Of a stretch of 64,000 nt of DNA, positions 1 through 8,208 are shown piece by piece. The notes under the pieces are model-generated. The model was not told the DNA's origin, ran no database searches, and worked only from the letters and a program-made list of their open reading frames with translations. Each line of letters begins with the position of its first letter. Position 1 is the stretch's first letter. Position numbers and translations under genes: made by a program. Origin of the DNA: Bradyrhizobium diazoefficiens (GTDB taxonomy: Bacteria > Pseudomonadota > Alphaproteobacteria > Rhizobiales > Xanthobacteraceae); NCBI RefSeq assembly GCF_018131015.1, contig NZ_JAFCJJ010000025.1, positions 23,551 to 87,550 on the forward strand, in the 5' to 3' direction.

Positions 1-255
1 ACCGTCGCCAGCGAGCTGGCCCCAGGCCCAGCCTTCGCCGTTGCGGTCGTACACCGTCACGCGCTCGCCGCGCAGCGCTTCGGTCATCTGCATCGCGGCC
101 GCCGTCGGCTGCTCGCGCACCGGTACGACCGGCAGGGTCACCTCGAACTCCTCGCCGGTGACGAAGCGCTCGGCCTTCACCTTGCCTTCGAGATATTTTG
201 CGGCAAGGTCGCCCCGCGCCGGTGTCAGCCTTGGATCGTATCTTGGATCATCCAT
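1..255 (-). CDS. NlpC/P60-family protein with SH3-like N-terminus (partial)
   Basis: Only the first 85 codons lie in the window; the gene runs off the left edge. The visible part begins MDDPRYDPRLTPARGDLAA and continues into a segment with QPTAAAMQMTEALRGE and VTVYDRNGEGWAWGQLAGDG, which resembles the bacterial SH3 domain before the catalytic domain of cell-wall dipeptidyl peptidases. That identity is from memory of the family, and no catalytic Cys or His can be checked here. The start codon overlaps the end of the upstream aminopeptidase gene by 8 bases, so the two are probably co-transcribed and translationally coupled. Confidence 0.6.
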   Translation of the reverse strand, partial: MDDPRYDPRLTPARGDLAAKYLEGKVKAERFVTGEEFEVTLPVVPVREQPTAAAMQMTEALRGERVTVYDRNGEGWAWGQLAGDG

Positions 256-1624
256 AGCGTTCGCTCAGCAACGCGTAGATGGCGCGCGCGGCCTGGCATT
301 CGCCGCCTTCGGGCCGTGCCGGCTTCGCCGACGGCGTCCAGCCGTAGATGTCGACATGCAGCCAGCTCCTGGCCTGCTCGACGAAACGCTGCAGGAACAG
401 CGCGCAGGTGATCGAGCCGGCGAAGCCGCCGGAAGGCGCGTTGGTGATGGTGGCCGCCTTCGAATCCAGCCACGCATCGTAAGGTGGCCACAGCGGCATG
501 CGCCACAACGGATCGTTCTCCTTCGCCGCGCAGCGCGCGAGGTCGGCGGCAAGCGTCTCGTCATTGGTGTAGAAGGGCGGCAACTCCGGCCCCAGCGCGA
601 CGCGCGCGGCGCCCGTGAGCGTGCCGAGATCGATCAGCAGGTCCGGAGTCTCCTCGTCGGCGAGCGCCAGCGCGTCGGCGAGCACGAGGCGTCCTTCGGC
701 GTCGGTATTGCCGATCTCGACCGTAATTCCCTTGCGCGAGGTGAAGATGTCGAGCGGGCGGAACGCGTTGCCGGACACCGCGTTCTCCACCGCCGGAATC
801 AGCACGCGCAGCCGGACCTTCAGCCTCGCATCCATCACCATGCGCGCGAGCGCCAGCACGTTGGCGGCGCCGCCCATGTCCTTCTTCATGATCAGCATGC
901 CGCTCGACGGCTTGAGGTCGAGCCCGCCGGTGTCGAAGCAGACGCCCTTGCCGACCAGCGTCACCCTGGGATGGGCGGCATCGCCCCAGCCGATGTCGAT
1001 CAGCCGGGGAGCGCGATCCGACGCCATGCCGACGGCATGGACCAGCGGAAAATTCTGCTTGAGCAGATCCTCGCCGATGGTGCACGCAAAGCTCGCGCCG
1101 AACTCTGCGGCGAGGCCTTGCGCGGCTGCGGCCAGTTCTTCCGGCCCCATGTCGTTGGCGGGCGTGTTGATGAGATCGCGCGCCAGCATCGCAGCGTCCG
1201 CGATGCGCGTGATTTCGGCCGCGTCGACGCCGTCCGGCGGCACCAGCCGGACGTCGGGACGATCCGCCTTGCGGTAACGGGCGAAGCGATAGCAGCCGAG
1301 TGCGAAGGCGAGCGCTGCGAGCCGTGCGTCGTGCGGTGAATTGGCGAAACGGTAGGTGCCCGGCGGCAACAGGCCGGGCAGGGCGCCCGGCCGGAACAGG
1401 TCGCGCGACTTCGCGCCGTCGTCCTCAAGGCCGAACAGAACCTGCGCGATCGTACCGTCGGGGCCGGGCAGCGCCAGATAGCCGCCGGGCTTGGCGGCAA
1501 AAGCGTTCGCGGTGGCGAACTGACGCTGCGCCGGCGGCAGGGTCTCGCGCGCCGCATCCCAGCCCGATTTGGTGACGAAGTGGATCGGGATGGCGGTCGA
1601 TGACGTCTCGAAGACGGAAGGCAT
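248..1624 (-). CDS. M17 family leucyl aminopeptidase
   Basis: This is a 458-aa cytosolic metallo-aminopeptidase that removes N-terminal residues from peptides. The M17 core is plain: the metal-binding segment VGKGVCFDTGGLDLKP, then KKDMGGAA, then the family signature NTDAEGRL, which carries the Asp/Glu metal ligands. The start at MPSVFETSS is preferred over an upstream in-frame Met because the 22 extra codons do not resemble the family. It overlaps the following NlpC/P60 gene by 8 bases, which suggests joint use in peptide turnover or cell-wall peptide recycling (inference). Length is typical of the shorter alphaproteobacterial M17 proteins. Confidence 0.9.
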   Translation of the reverse strand: MPSVFETSSTAIPIHFVTKSGWDAARETLPPAQRQFATANAFAAKPGGYLALPGPDGTIAQVLFGLEDDGAKSRDLFRPGALPGLLPPGTYRFANSPHDARLAALAFALGCYRFARYRKADRPDVRLVPPDGVDAAEITRIADAAMLARDLINTPANDMGPEELAAAAQGLAAEFGASFACTIGEDLLKQNFPLVHAVGMASDRAPRLIDIGWGDAAHPRVTLVGKGVCFDTGGLDLKPSSGMLIMKKDMGGAANVLALARMVMDARLKVRLRVLIPAVENAVSGNAFRPLDIFTSRKGITVEIGNTDAEGRLVLADALALADEETPDLLIDLGTLTGAARVALGPELPPFYTNDETLAADLARCAAKENDPLWRMPLWPPYDAWLDSKAATITNAPSGGFAGSITCALFLQRFVEQARSWLHVDIYGWTPSAKPARPEGGECQAARAIYALLSERYG

Positions 1625-1828
1625 GGGCAGGTCCGGATCGGCAAATCGAAATGAGGCGGCTCGCGAGCAGACTTCGCAGAGTTTTGCCATGCCCGCAATC
1701 GCTTTGCGGCCGCCGCTCCCGCGAGCCGCTACTCGCGGCAGGGGGGCCGTGCTAGGTTCCTAGCCAATTTGGTCGCCAACGGCGCAGGGAACGCCGGTGA
1801 GAGACCAGCGTGCCGGGAGGAAGGACAG

Positions 1829-2032
1829 ATGGACGTTGTGTGGAGCGTGGCCGCATTCCTGGGCCAGGCGATCGAGGCCGTGTTCAGCTATGTCGAGCAC
1901 CATCATTGGATCTTCGCGTTCCTCGCCGGTGGTTACGTGTTCTATCTCCACGACCGTTCCGTCCACGCGCGCTTCGATGCGCTCGACAAGCGCCTGGACG
2001 AAATCCGCAAGCGTCTCGCCATCGAATATTGA
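1829..2032 (+). CDS. small single-span membrane protein, 67 aa
   Basis: I do not recognise the family. The start is fixed by a strong ribosome site, GGAGGAAGG, 4 bases before ATG. The protein has one hydrophobic segment at about residues 5-40 (VWSVAAFLGQAIEAVF, then WIFAFLAGGYVFYL) followed by a charged, probably helical tail with DALDKRLDEIRKRLAIEY at its end. That layout suits a small inner-membrane protein with a cytoplasmic coiled-coil tail. It is divergent from the aminopeptidase gene. A weak EcfG-like promoter (GGAAC, 16 bases, CGTG) lies about 40 bases upstream. Confidence 0.6.
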   Translation: MDVVWSVAAFLGQAIEAVFSYVEHHHWIFAFLAGGYVFYLHDRSVHARFDALDKRLDEIRKRLAIEY

Positions 2033-2280
2033 CCGGGTCGGCGAAACCATTTGCGGCCCGCCCCGTATTCGCGGAGAGAACCTCCGTTCACGAGAGCCCG
2101 GCCGCAGGGCTTTACTAGCGCTGCGGTTGTGGCATTATCACCGGATATTTTAAATTGTGCCGTGCGGATTTCTTCGTCTCGAGCGCAAGAGCGGCGGCAA
2201 TCCGGTTGACCTCAACCCGTTCGTCGAAGGCATTTGTCTGATCGTTTGGGCGGCGCAGCATTTGCGATGAGCGGCGCAAA
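2033..2280. other. intergenic, no gene seen
   Basis: About 250 bases between the small membrane protein and the phosphoesterase. An A/T-rich patch near 2137-2160 is the most promoter-like part. I see no coding frame, terminator or repeat that I can support. Confidence 0.4.
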
Positions 2281-3783
2281 ATGAATAGATCGTTCGTCAT
2301 TGTGCAGATTTCCGACCTGCATCTGGACGGCTCGGGCCGCCTGCTTCCTGCAATCGAGGTCCTCAGCGCTGCCATCCGCGAGAGGATGTCGGCCTGGTCG
2401 GATGTTCCCGATCGCATCCTGTTGATCACGGGCGATCTCGTCAACGACCCGACGCCGCGCGCGCTCGAAGAGGCGCTCGCCGTCATGACCTCGCTGCGGC
2501 AAACCGGCCTGTTCACCGACGTCCAGGCGATCGCCGGCAATCACGACGTCAAGCGCCCGAGCCAGCGCGCCGGCCGTCACGACGCCTACGACTATCTCCG
2601 CCTGCCGCGCACCTCGAAGAACGTCTACTACCGTCAGTCCGGCCTCGACCTCGTGCTGCTCGATTCCAACCGTGCAAGCCTGACGAATTTTGCGAGCGGC
2701 ACTGTCGACGAGAAAGCCTACAATCTGATGGTCACCGATTCCGCCCGGCTGAGCGTCGAGCTCGCCGGCAGCCTGGGTTCGGCAGGCCGCGCCGACCATG
2801 CCGAGCCCGCCGAAGACCTGGTGCGGGTGCTGGCGCTGCATCATCATCCGCTGCCGCAGGCGACGGGTGAGGGCAAGCGGTTTCTCGGCACCCCCGACGA
2901 GCCGCTGATGTACCTCGCCGCGCCCGCGACCTTTCTCGAGGCGGCCACCTCGCTCAACGTCAATCTGGTCCTGCATGGCCACCGGCATGTCGAAGGGCTG
3001 ACCCGCTACTCGATCCCCGATCCGCGTGCGACACGCAGCAAAGGGGGCGAAGACTTCTGGCGCACGATCTACGTGCTGTCCTGCCCGTCCTCGACCGGCC
3101 AGTCCGGCGATGATGCCGGGTTCAACATCATCCATTTCGGCGCCGCGCCCGAGGCCGCGCGGCCGGAGTACCGGTTTACGGTCGCCCGCTATTCGCGGCC
3201 GCGCAACGGTGGCGCATTTGCACCGCTCGACTCGAACCTCGCCGACGGCCTCATCAGGCTTCCGGCCGGGCGGGACTTTTCCCGCGACCCTGCCTTCCAG
3301 TCGGCGATCGAGATTGCCTCCTGCGCGTCGCTGAAGCGGGACCAGGTCACGGCGTTCGCCCGCCGGCTGTTCATGCGCCGCAGCTTCTACGACGAAGCCG
3401 GACCGGATTGGGCCAGCGCGCTCTACACCTATCTCGTCACGCTGCATGTCTGGATGGACATCGAAGACAAGTTCTCGAGATCCGGACGAAAGCCCGAGGC
3501 CGCGGCGATGACCGCCGTGGAGGCGCTGCTCAGTCAACTGATCGAGCAGTCCGCCGAAATGCTCGGCATCGACGACGCCGTGTTGGACGAGCTTCGCGCC
3601 GACCGGCTGATCCGTCGCGACGACCTCCTGCGCCAGTTGCCACGACTGCCGCGCGAGGATGCCGGTGCTCAGGAGCATGCGCGGCAAAGGCTGCAATTGC
3701 TGCGCGAGCTGGGCGCCCAGATCAGGGAGTTGGGTCTGGACCTCGGCCTCGGCGGAACGGCGCCGCCGGACGCGCCGCCGTAA
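2281..3783 (+). CDS. calcineurin-like metallophosphoesterase
   Basis: The 500-aa protein carries all five blocks of the dinuclear metallophosphoesterase fold in order: SDLHLDG (about residue 11), GDLVND (51), GNHD (86), HHHP (187) and GHRH (233). The catalytic domain therefore fills residues 1-290. Residues 290-500 are charged and probably helical with no family I recognise. There is no signal peptide, so it is expected in the cytosol. The substrate cannot be read from sequence; the family includes cyclic-nucleotide and nucleic-acid phosphodiesterases. It stands alone, with about 250 bases of non-coding DNA before it. The ribosome site is weak. Confidence 0.8.
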   Translation: MNRSFVIVQISDLHLDGSGRLLPAIEVLSAAIRERMSAWSDVPDRILLITGDLVNDPTPRALEEALAVMTSLRQTGLFTDVQAIAGNHDVKRPSQRAGRHDAYDYLRLPRTSKNVYYRQSGLDLVLLDSNRASLTNFASGTVDEKAYNLMVTDSARLSVELAGSLGSAGRADHAEPAEDLVRVLALHHHPLPQATGEGKRFLGTPDEPLMYLAAPATFLEAATSLNVNLVLHGHRHVEGLTRYSIPDPRATRSKGGEDFWRTIYVLSCPSSTGQSGDDAGFNIIHFGAAPEAARPEYRFTVARYSRPRNGGAFAPLDSNLADGLIRLPAGRDFSRDPAFQSAIEIASCASLKRDQVTAFARRLFMRRSFYDEAGPDWASALYTYLVTLHVWMDIEDKFSRSGRKPEAAAMTAVEALLSQLIEQSAEMLGIDDAVLDELRADRLIRRDDLLRQLPRLPREDAGAQEHARQRLQLLRELGAQIRELGLDLGLGGTAPPDAPP

Positions 3784-3801
3784 GAGCGCGGGCTCCCCTC
3801 G

Positions 3802-3816
3802 TTAACCGGCCGTTAG
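3802..3816 (+). promoter_or_regulatory. CtrA-like site before tadD
   Basis: TTAA, 7 bases, TTAG matches the CtrA recognition pattern TTAA-N7-TTAA with one mismatch. A further GGTTAAC follows at once. It lies about 60 bases before the tadD start. CtrA control of pilus genes is known in Caulobacter; its action here is inference. Confidence 0.4.
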
Positions 3817-3876
3817 GGTTAACAGTCTATTGCTGACGCGTTCGGCTCGATCATTCCGCGCGAGAGTCAAGGGGTT

Positions 3877-4689
3877 ATGCGTCAACGGTTCAGTCCTGCC
3901 CAGCTTCTTGCGTCTACCTCGCTGGTCGCAGCGCTGGCCATGGGCCTTGGCGGCTGCACGGCGATGTCGAAGCTTTCCGACGTCACCGGTTCGATCGGGC
4001 AGAAGGCGGAAGCCGCTCCGGCGGATCCCGCCCGCGCCGTCGACGTCTATGGCGAGCGCTACCGTGCCAATCCCAAGGACGCGGAGGCGGCCCTCGGCTA
4101 CGGCCAGGCGCTGCGCGCCAACGGCCAGCGCGCCCAGGCCGCCGCGGTGCTCGAGCAGGCCACCATCGCCAATCCCGGCAACAAGGCGCTGCTCGCCCAA
4201 TACGGCCGCGCGCTCGCCGACAATGGCAATTTCCAGCAGGCCTTCGACGTGCTGTCGAAGGCGCATGCGCCCGACAATCCGGACTGGCGCCTGCTCTCCG
4301 TGCAGGGCACGGCACTCGACCAGATGGGCCGGCACGAGGAGGCACGCAGCTATTATGCGAGCGCGCTGAAGATCATGCCGGGCGATCCCGGCGTGCTGTC
4401 GAATCTCGGCCTGTCCTACATGCTGACGAGGGAATTGCCCAAGGCCGAGGAAGTGCTGCGCCAGGCCTACGCCTCGCCGCGCGCAAGCTCCCGGGTGCGG
4501 CAGAATCTCGGCCTGGTGGTCGGCCTGCAGGGACGCTTCGCCGAGGCCGAGGCCATCGTGAAGTCCGACCTGCCGCCGGACCAGGCCGCGGCCAATGTCG
4601 CGTATCTGAAAGACATGCTGAACCGCAACGACGCCCCGCGCGGCACATCGAAGCGGACGCCCGTCGCCTCGCTCAATCAGCCCGACTGA
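3877..4689 (+). CDS. tadD: TadD-like tetratricopeptide lipoprotein
   Basis: The 270-aa protein has a lipoprotein signal peptide ending in the lipobox LGGC (Cys at about residue 27), then TPR-like helical repeats over about residues 55-240 (for example AEAALGYGQALRANGQRAQA and DPGVLSNLGLSYMLTRELP). In tad loci TadD is an outer-membrane-attached pilotin that helps place the secretin. Neighbouring tadC, tadB and cpaF on the other strand support the role. It converges with tadC, and a CtrA-like site lies in front of it. Confidence 0.85.
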   Translation: MRQRFSPAQLLASTSLVAALAMGLGGCTAMSKLSDVTGSIGQKAEAAPADPARAVDVYGERYRANPKDAEAALGYGQALRANGQRAQAAAVLEQATIANPGNKALLAQYGRALADNGNFQQAFDVLSKAHAPDNPDWRLLSVQGTALDQMGRHEEARSYYASALKIMPGDPGVLSNLGLSYMLTRELPKAEEVLRQAYASPRASSRVRQNLGLVVGLQGRFAEAEAIVKSDLPPDQAAANVAYLKDMLNRNDAPRGTSKRTPVASLNQPD

Positions 4690-4715
4690 CCAGGCCAAAG
4701 CATCTGCAAGACGTC

Positions 4716-4741
4716 GGCGCGGACGCTTGGCGCTCCGCGCC
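4716..4741. terminator. possible hairpin between tadD and tadC
   Basis: GGCGCGGA and TCCGCGCC form an 8-bp stem with a 10-base loop between the two convergent genes. There is no T-run, so termination is uncertain. Confidence 0.3.
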
Positions 4742-4745
4742 CTCG

Positions 4746-5720
4746 TCAGTGCAGTTCCGTGACCTTGATGCCGGTCGGTCCGAGAATGACGACGAACAGC
4801 ACCGGCAGGAAGAACAGGATCATCGGCACCGTCAGTTTCGGCGGCAGCGCGGCCGCCTTCTTCTCGGCCTCGTTCATGCGCATGTCGCGGTTTTCCTGCG
4901 CCATGACACGGAGGGAGTGGCCGAGCGGAGTGCCGTAGCGCTCGGCCTGCTGGAGCGCAAGGCAGACCGACTTGACGCCCTCGAGACCGGTGCGCCGCGC
5001 CAGGTTCTCATAGGCCACCTTGCGGTCCTGCAGATAGGACAGTTCGGCCGTGGTCAGCGTGAATTCCTCGGAGAGCGCGATCGACTGGCCGACGATCTCG
5101 GTCGCCACCTTGCGGAAGGCCATCTCGACCGACATGCCGGATTCGATGCAGATCAGCAGCAGGTCGAGCGCGTCGGGAAAGGCGCGCTTGATCGAGAGCT
5201 GGCGCTTGGAGATGGCATTCTTGAGGAACAGCATCGGCGCCTGGAGGCCGAGATAGGCCGCGCCGACGCACATGCCGATCTTGATCGGCACCGACTGTTC
5301 CAGATGGGCGATCAGGAACACGTATACGGCCGAGCCGACGAACAGCACGAGGGGGGTGACCAGGCGCGCGAACAGGAACGTGACGTAGGGCGCCTGGCCG
5401 CGATAGCCCGCCATCATGAGCTTCTCGCGCGCGGCCTCCTGCGCCAGCCACTTGGTGAGGTTGAAGTCCTCGACCACCCTGGAGACGAGCTGTTTGGGCG
5501 TCTGCCGCAGCGAGACCTTTTCGCTCTTGTGCAGGCGATCGCGCTCGCGCTGCCGGATGCGCTCGCGCTCGCTCGCGACCGCCTTCATGCGCTTGGACAG
5601 GCCCTCGCCCGCGAACAGCGGCATCACCAGCGTATAGACGGTGGCGCTGGCGGCGATGGCCGCCAGCAGCATGGTCATGAAGCGGACGTCATGCAGTTTC
5701 GTAACGAGAAATTCGACCAT
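4746..5720 (-). CDS. tadC: TadC pilus assembly membrane protein (T2SS F family)
   Basis: This 324-aa inner-membrane protein belongs to the type II secretion F / TadC family. It has an N-terminal membrane segment (about residues 14-38), a basic cytoplasmic stretch, a pair of membrane segments near 110-155, the T2SSF core (RAFPDALDLLLICIESGMSV, about 180-200) and a C-terminal membrane segment (MILFFLPVLFVVILGP). With TadB it forms the membrane platform on which the CpaF ATPase acts. An ATG is used here; a GTG one codon earlier is possible. It follows tadB by 9 bases in one operon. Confidence 0.9.
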   Translation of the reverse strand: MVEFLVTKLHDVRFMTMLLAAIAASATVYTLVMPLFAGEGLSKRMKAVASERERIRQRERDRLHKSEKVSLRQTPKQLVSRVVEDFNLTKWLAQEAAREKLMMAGYRGQAPYVTFLFARLVTPLVLFVGSAVYVFLIAHLEQSVPIKIGMCVGAAYLGLQAPMLFLKNAISKRQLSIKRAFPDALDLLLICIESGMSVEMAFRKVATEIVGQSIALSEEFTLTTAELSYLQDRKVAYENLARRTGLEGVKSVCLALQQAERYGTPLGHSLRVMAQENRDMRMNEAEKKAAALPPKLTVPMILFFLPVLFVVILGPTGIKVTELH

Positions 5721-5729
5721 CACGCACCA

Positions 5730-6707
5730 TCAGAAATCGAAATTGATCATCTTCTTCATCACCATGATGCCGATCGCCATCCAGACCACGCAGCCGACCA
5801 GCATGAGCTGGCCGGTGGGATGGGTCCACAGCAGCGAGATGTATCCGGGTGTCGTCAGGTAAACGAGGAACATCACGATGGGCGGCAGCGAGCCGATGAT
5901 GCCGGCCGAGGCCTTGGCTTCCATCGACATCGCCTGGATCTTTTCCTTCATCTTCTTGCGGTCGCGCAGCACCTTGGAGAGGTTGCCGAGTGCTTCGGAG
6001 AGGTTGCCGCCGGACTTCTGCTGGATCGACACCACGATGCCGAAGAAATTGGCCTCCGGCAGCGGCATGCGCTCATAGAGCCGCGAGCAGGCTTCGCCGA
6101 GCGGCATGCCGATCGCCTGCGTCTCGATGATGGCCAGGAACTCGCTGCGCAGCGGCTCGGGAGAATCGGCGGCGACGACCTTGATCGATTCGAACAGCGG
6201 CAGGCCGGCCTTGATGCCGCGTACGATGACGTCGACGGCGTCGGGCAGAGCTTTCAGGAATTTGTCTTCGCGGCGCTTCTTCAGGAAACTAAGCGCCCAG
6301 CGCGGCAGGCCGAGGCCGCCGGCAAAGGCCATGCCCGCGGCGCCGAGCAGGCCACCGCCGGCGAACAGGGCCGCCGCGAAGAACACACCGCCCGCCACGG
6401 CGGACACGATCCAGAATTTCTGCGGCGTCCAGTCGAGGCCCGCCTGTGACAGCCGGACGCTGAGCGGAACGCTCTTCTCCTGCTGGCGGCGCGCCTCGAG
6501 ATCCTTGAGCGATGTCTCGACCTGCTCGCGGCGCGAACGCTGGCTCTTCTCGGCCTGGCGGACGGTGGGCGCCTCGGCGCGCGCGATCGAGGCGCGACGG
6601 CTCTCCGCCTTTCGCTCGCCGGACAGGAGCGGGTAAAGGAAAACCCAGGCGATGCCGCCGACGGCGGCGGTGGCGAGGAAGGCGAGGGCGAGGACCTGAA
6701 TGTTCAT
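5730..6707 (-). CDS. tadB: TadB pilus assembly membrane protein (T2SS F family)
   Basis: A 325-aa paralogue of TadC: an N-terminal membrane segment (IQVLALAFLATAAVGGIAWV), a charged linker rich in Arg and Glu, a membrane pair around residues 95-145, the F-domain core (KALPDAVDVIVRGIKAGLPL) and two C-terminal membrane segments. The start MNIQVLAL is chosen because the 20 codons before it are only Arg/Pro-rich read-through. It sits between cpaF and tadC with short gaps, which is the usual tad order. Confidence 0.9.
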   Translation of the reverse strand: MNIQVLALAFLATAAVGGIAWVFLYPLLSGERKAESRRASIARAEAPTVRQAEKSQRSRREQVETSLKDLEARRQQEKSVPLSVRLSQAGLDWTPQKFWIVSAVAGGVFFAAALFAGGGLLGAAGMAFAGGLGLPRWALSFLKKRREDKFLKALPDAVDVIVRGIKAGLPLFESIKVVAADSPEPLRSEFLAIIETQAIGMPLGEACSRLYERMPLPEANFFGIVVSIQQKSGGNLSEALGNLSKVLRDRKKMKEKIQAMSMEAKASAGIIGSLPPIVMFLVYLTTPGYISLLWTHPTGQLMLVGCVVWMAIGIMVMKKMINFDF

Positions 6708-6723
6708 GCGCTGTTGCCCTGCC

Positions 6724-8187
6724 CTACGTTTTCGGCGCCGCTTCCGCGGCGTCCAGCGCGGCGGCAAGGCGCTTCTCTTCGCCGTAATAGCGGGCGCGTT
6801 CCCAGAACCTCGGGCGGCCGATACCGGTCGAGCGGTGCTTGCCGATGATCTTGCCGTTGGCGTCCTCGCCGACCAGGTCGTAGACGAAGATGTCCTGGGT
6901 GATGATGGTGTCGCCTTCCATGCCCATCACCTCGGTGATGTGGGTGATGCGGCGCGAACCGTCGCGCAGGCGCGCGGCCTGGACGATGACGTCGATCGAG
7001 GCGCAGATCATCTCGCGGATTGTTCGCGAAGGAAGGGAAAAGCCGCCCATCGTGATCATGGATTCGCAGCGCGACAGCGCCTCGCGCGGGTTGTTGGCGT
7101 GCAGCGTGCCCATCGAGCCGTCATGGCCGGTGTTCATGGCCTGCAGCAGGTCGAACGCCTCGGGTCCGCGGACCTCGCCGACGATGATGCGCTCGGGACG
7201 CATACGCAGGCAGTTGCGCACCAGCTCGCGCATGGTGACCTGGCCTTCGCCTTCGATGTTGGGCGGACGGGTTTCCAGCCGCACCACGTGGGGCTGCTGG
7301 AGCTGGAGCTCGGCGGCGTCCTCGCAGGTGATGACGCGCTCGTCGTGCTCGATGTAGTTGGTCAGGCAGTTGAGCAGCGTGGTCTTGCCCGAGCCGGTAC
7401 CGCCGGAGATCAGCACGTTGCAGCGGACGCGGCCGATGATCTGCAGGATTTCGGCGCCTTCCGGCGAGATCGCGCCGAACTTGACGAGCTGATCCAGCGT
7501 CAGCTTGTCCTTCTTGAACTTGCGGATGGTGAGCGCGGGGCCGTCGATCGCGAGCGGCGGCACGATGGCGTTGACGCGGGAGCCGTCGGCGAGGCGCGCG
7601 TCGCAGATCGGCGAGGATTCGTCGACGCGGCGGCCGACCTGGCTGACGATGCGCTGGCAGATGTTGAGCAACTGCTGGTTGTCGCGGAAGCGGATGCCGG
7701 TGCGCTGGATCTTGCCGCTGACTTCGATGAAGACGGTGCCGGCCCCGTTCACCATGATGTCGGCGATGTCGTCGCGCGCCAGCAGCGGCTCGAGCGGACC
7801 GTAACCGAGCACGTCGTTGCAGATGTCGTCGAGCAGCTCTTCCTGCTCGGCGATCGACATCACGATGTTCTTGATCGCGATGATCTCGTTGACGATGTCG
7901 CGGATTTCCTCGCGCGCGGACTCCGAGTCCAGCTTGGCGAGCTGGGCGAGGTCGATGGCCTCGATCAGCGCGCCGAAGATGGTCGCCTTGACCTCGTAAT
8001 AATTGTCGGAGCGGCGGGTCTCCATGGCCGGGGCGGGCCTTGCCGGGGCGAGCGGCGGCGAGGCGACGGCCGGTGCGGCCGGCGCGCGCAGCACTGCGGG
8101 CGCCGGAGCCTGGGCAGGCTCTGGCGACACGGCGCCGGGCTTGGGTGCCCGAGGGTCGGTGTCTGTTCCGCTACGCTTACCGAACAC
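6724..8187 (-). CDS. cpaF: CpaF/TadA secretion ATPase
   Basis: A 487-aa hexameric ATPase that drives Flp pilus assembly from the cytoplasmic face. Residues 1-60 are a Pro/Ala-rich tail. The N-terminal domain follows (GYGPLEPLL near 129), then Walker A GGTGSGKTT (262-270), the Asp-box/Walker B region (ERIIVGEVRGPEAFDLL) and the His box TGHDGSMGTLHAN. The start is GTG with GGAG 7 bases before it. It follows cpaE by about 20 bases and precedes tadB in the operon. Confidence 0.95.
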   Translation of the reverse strand: MFGKRSGTDTDPRAPKPGAVSPEPAQAPAPAVLRAPAAPAVASPPLAPARPAPAMETRRSDNYYEVKATIFGALIEAIDLAQLAKLDSESAREEIRDIVNEIIAIKNIVMSIAEQEELLDDICNDVLGYGPLEPLLARDDIADIMVNGAGTVFIEVSGKIQRTGIRFRDNQQLLNICQRIVSQVGRRVDESSPICDARLADGSRVNAIVPPLAIDGPALTIRKFKKDKLTLDQLVKFGAISPEGAEILQIIGRVRCNVLISGGTGSGKTTLLNCLTNYIEHDERVITCEDAAELQLQQPHVVRLETRPPNIEGEGQVTMRELVRNCLRMRPERIIVGEVRGPEAFDLLQAMNTGHDGSMGTLHANNPREALSRCESMITMGGFSLPSRTIREMICASIDVIVQAARLRDGSRRITHITEVMGMEGDTIITQDIFVYDLVGEDANGKIIGKHRSTGIGRPRFWERARYYGEEKRLAAALDAAEAAPKT

Positions 8188-8208
8188 TTAACAACTCCAT
8201 GCGGCGGC

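Noticed and set aside
41..1339. A 432-codon plus-strand frame opposite the aminopeptidase gene
   Set aside because: Shadow of the M17 gene; Arg/Ala/Gly-rich text without family features.
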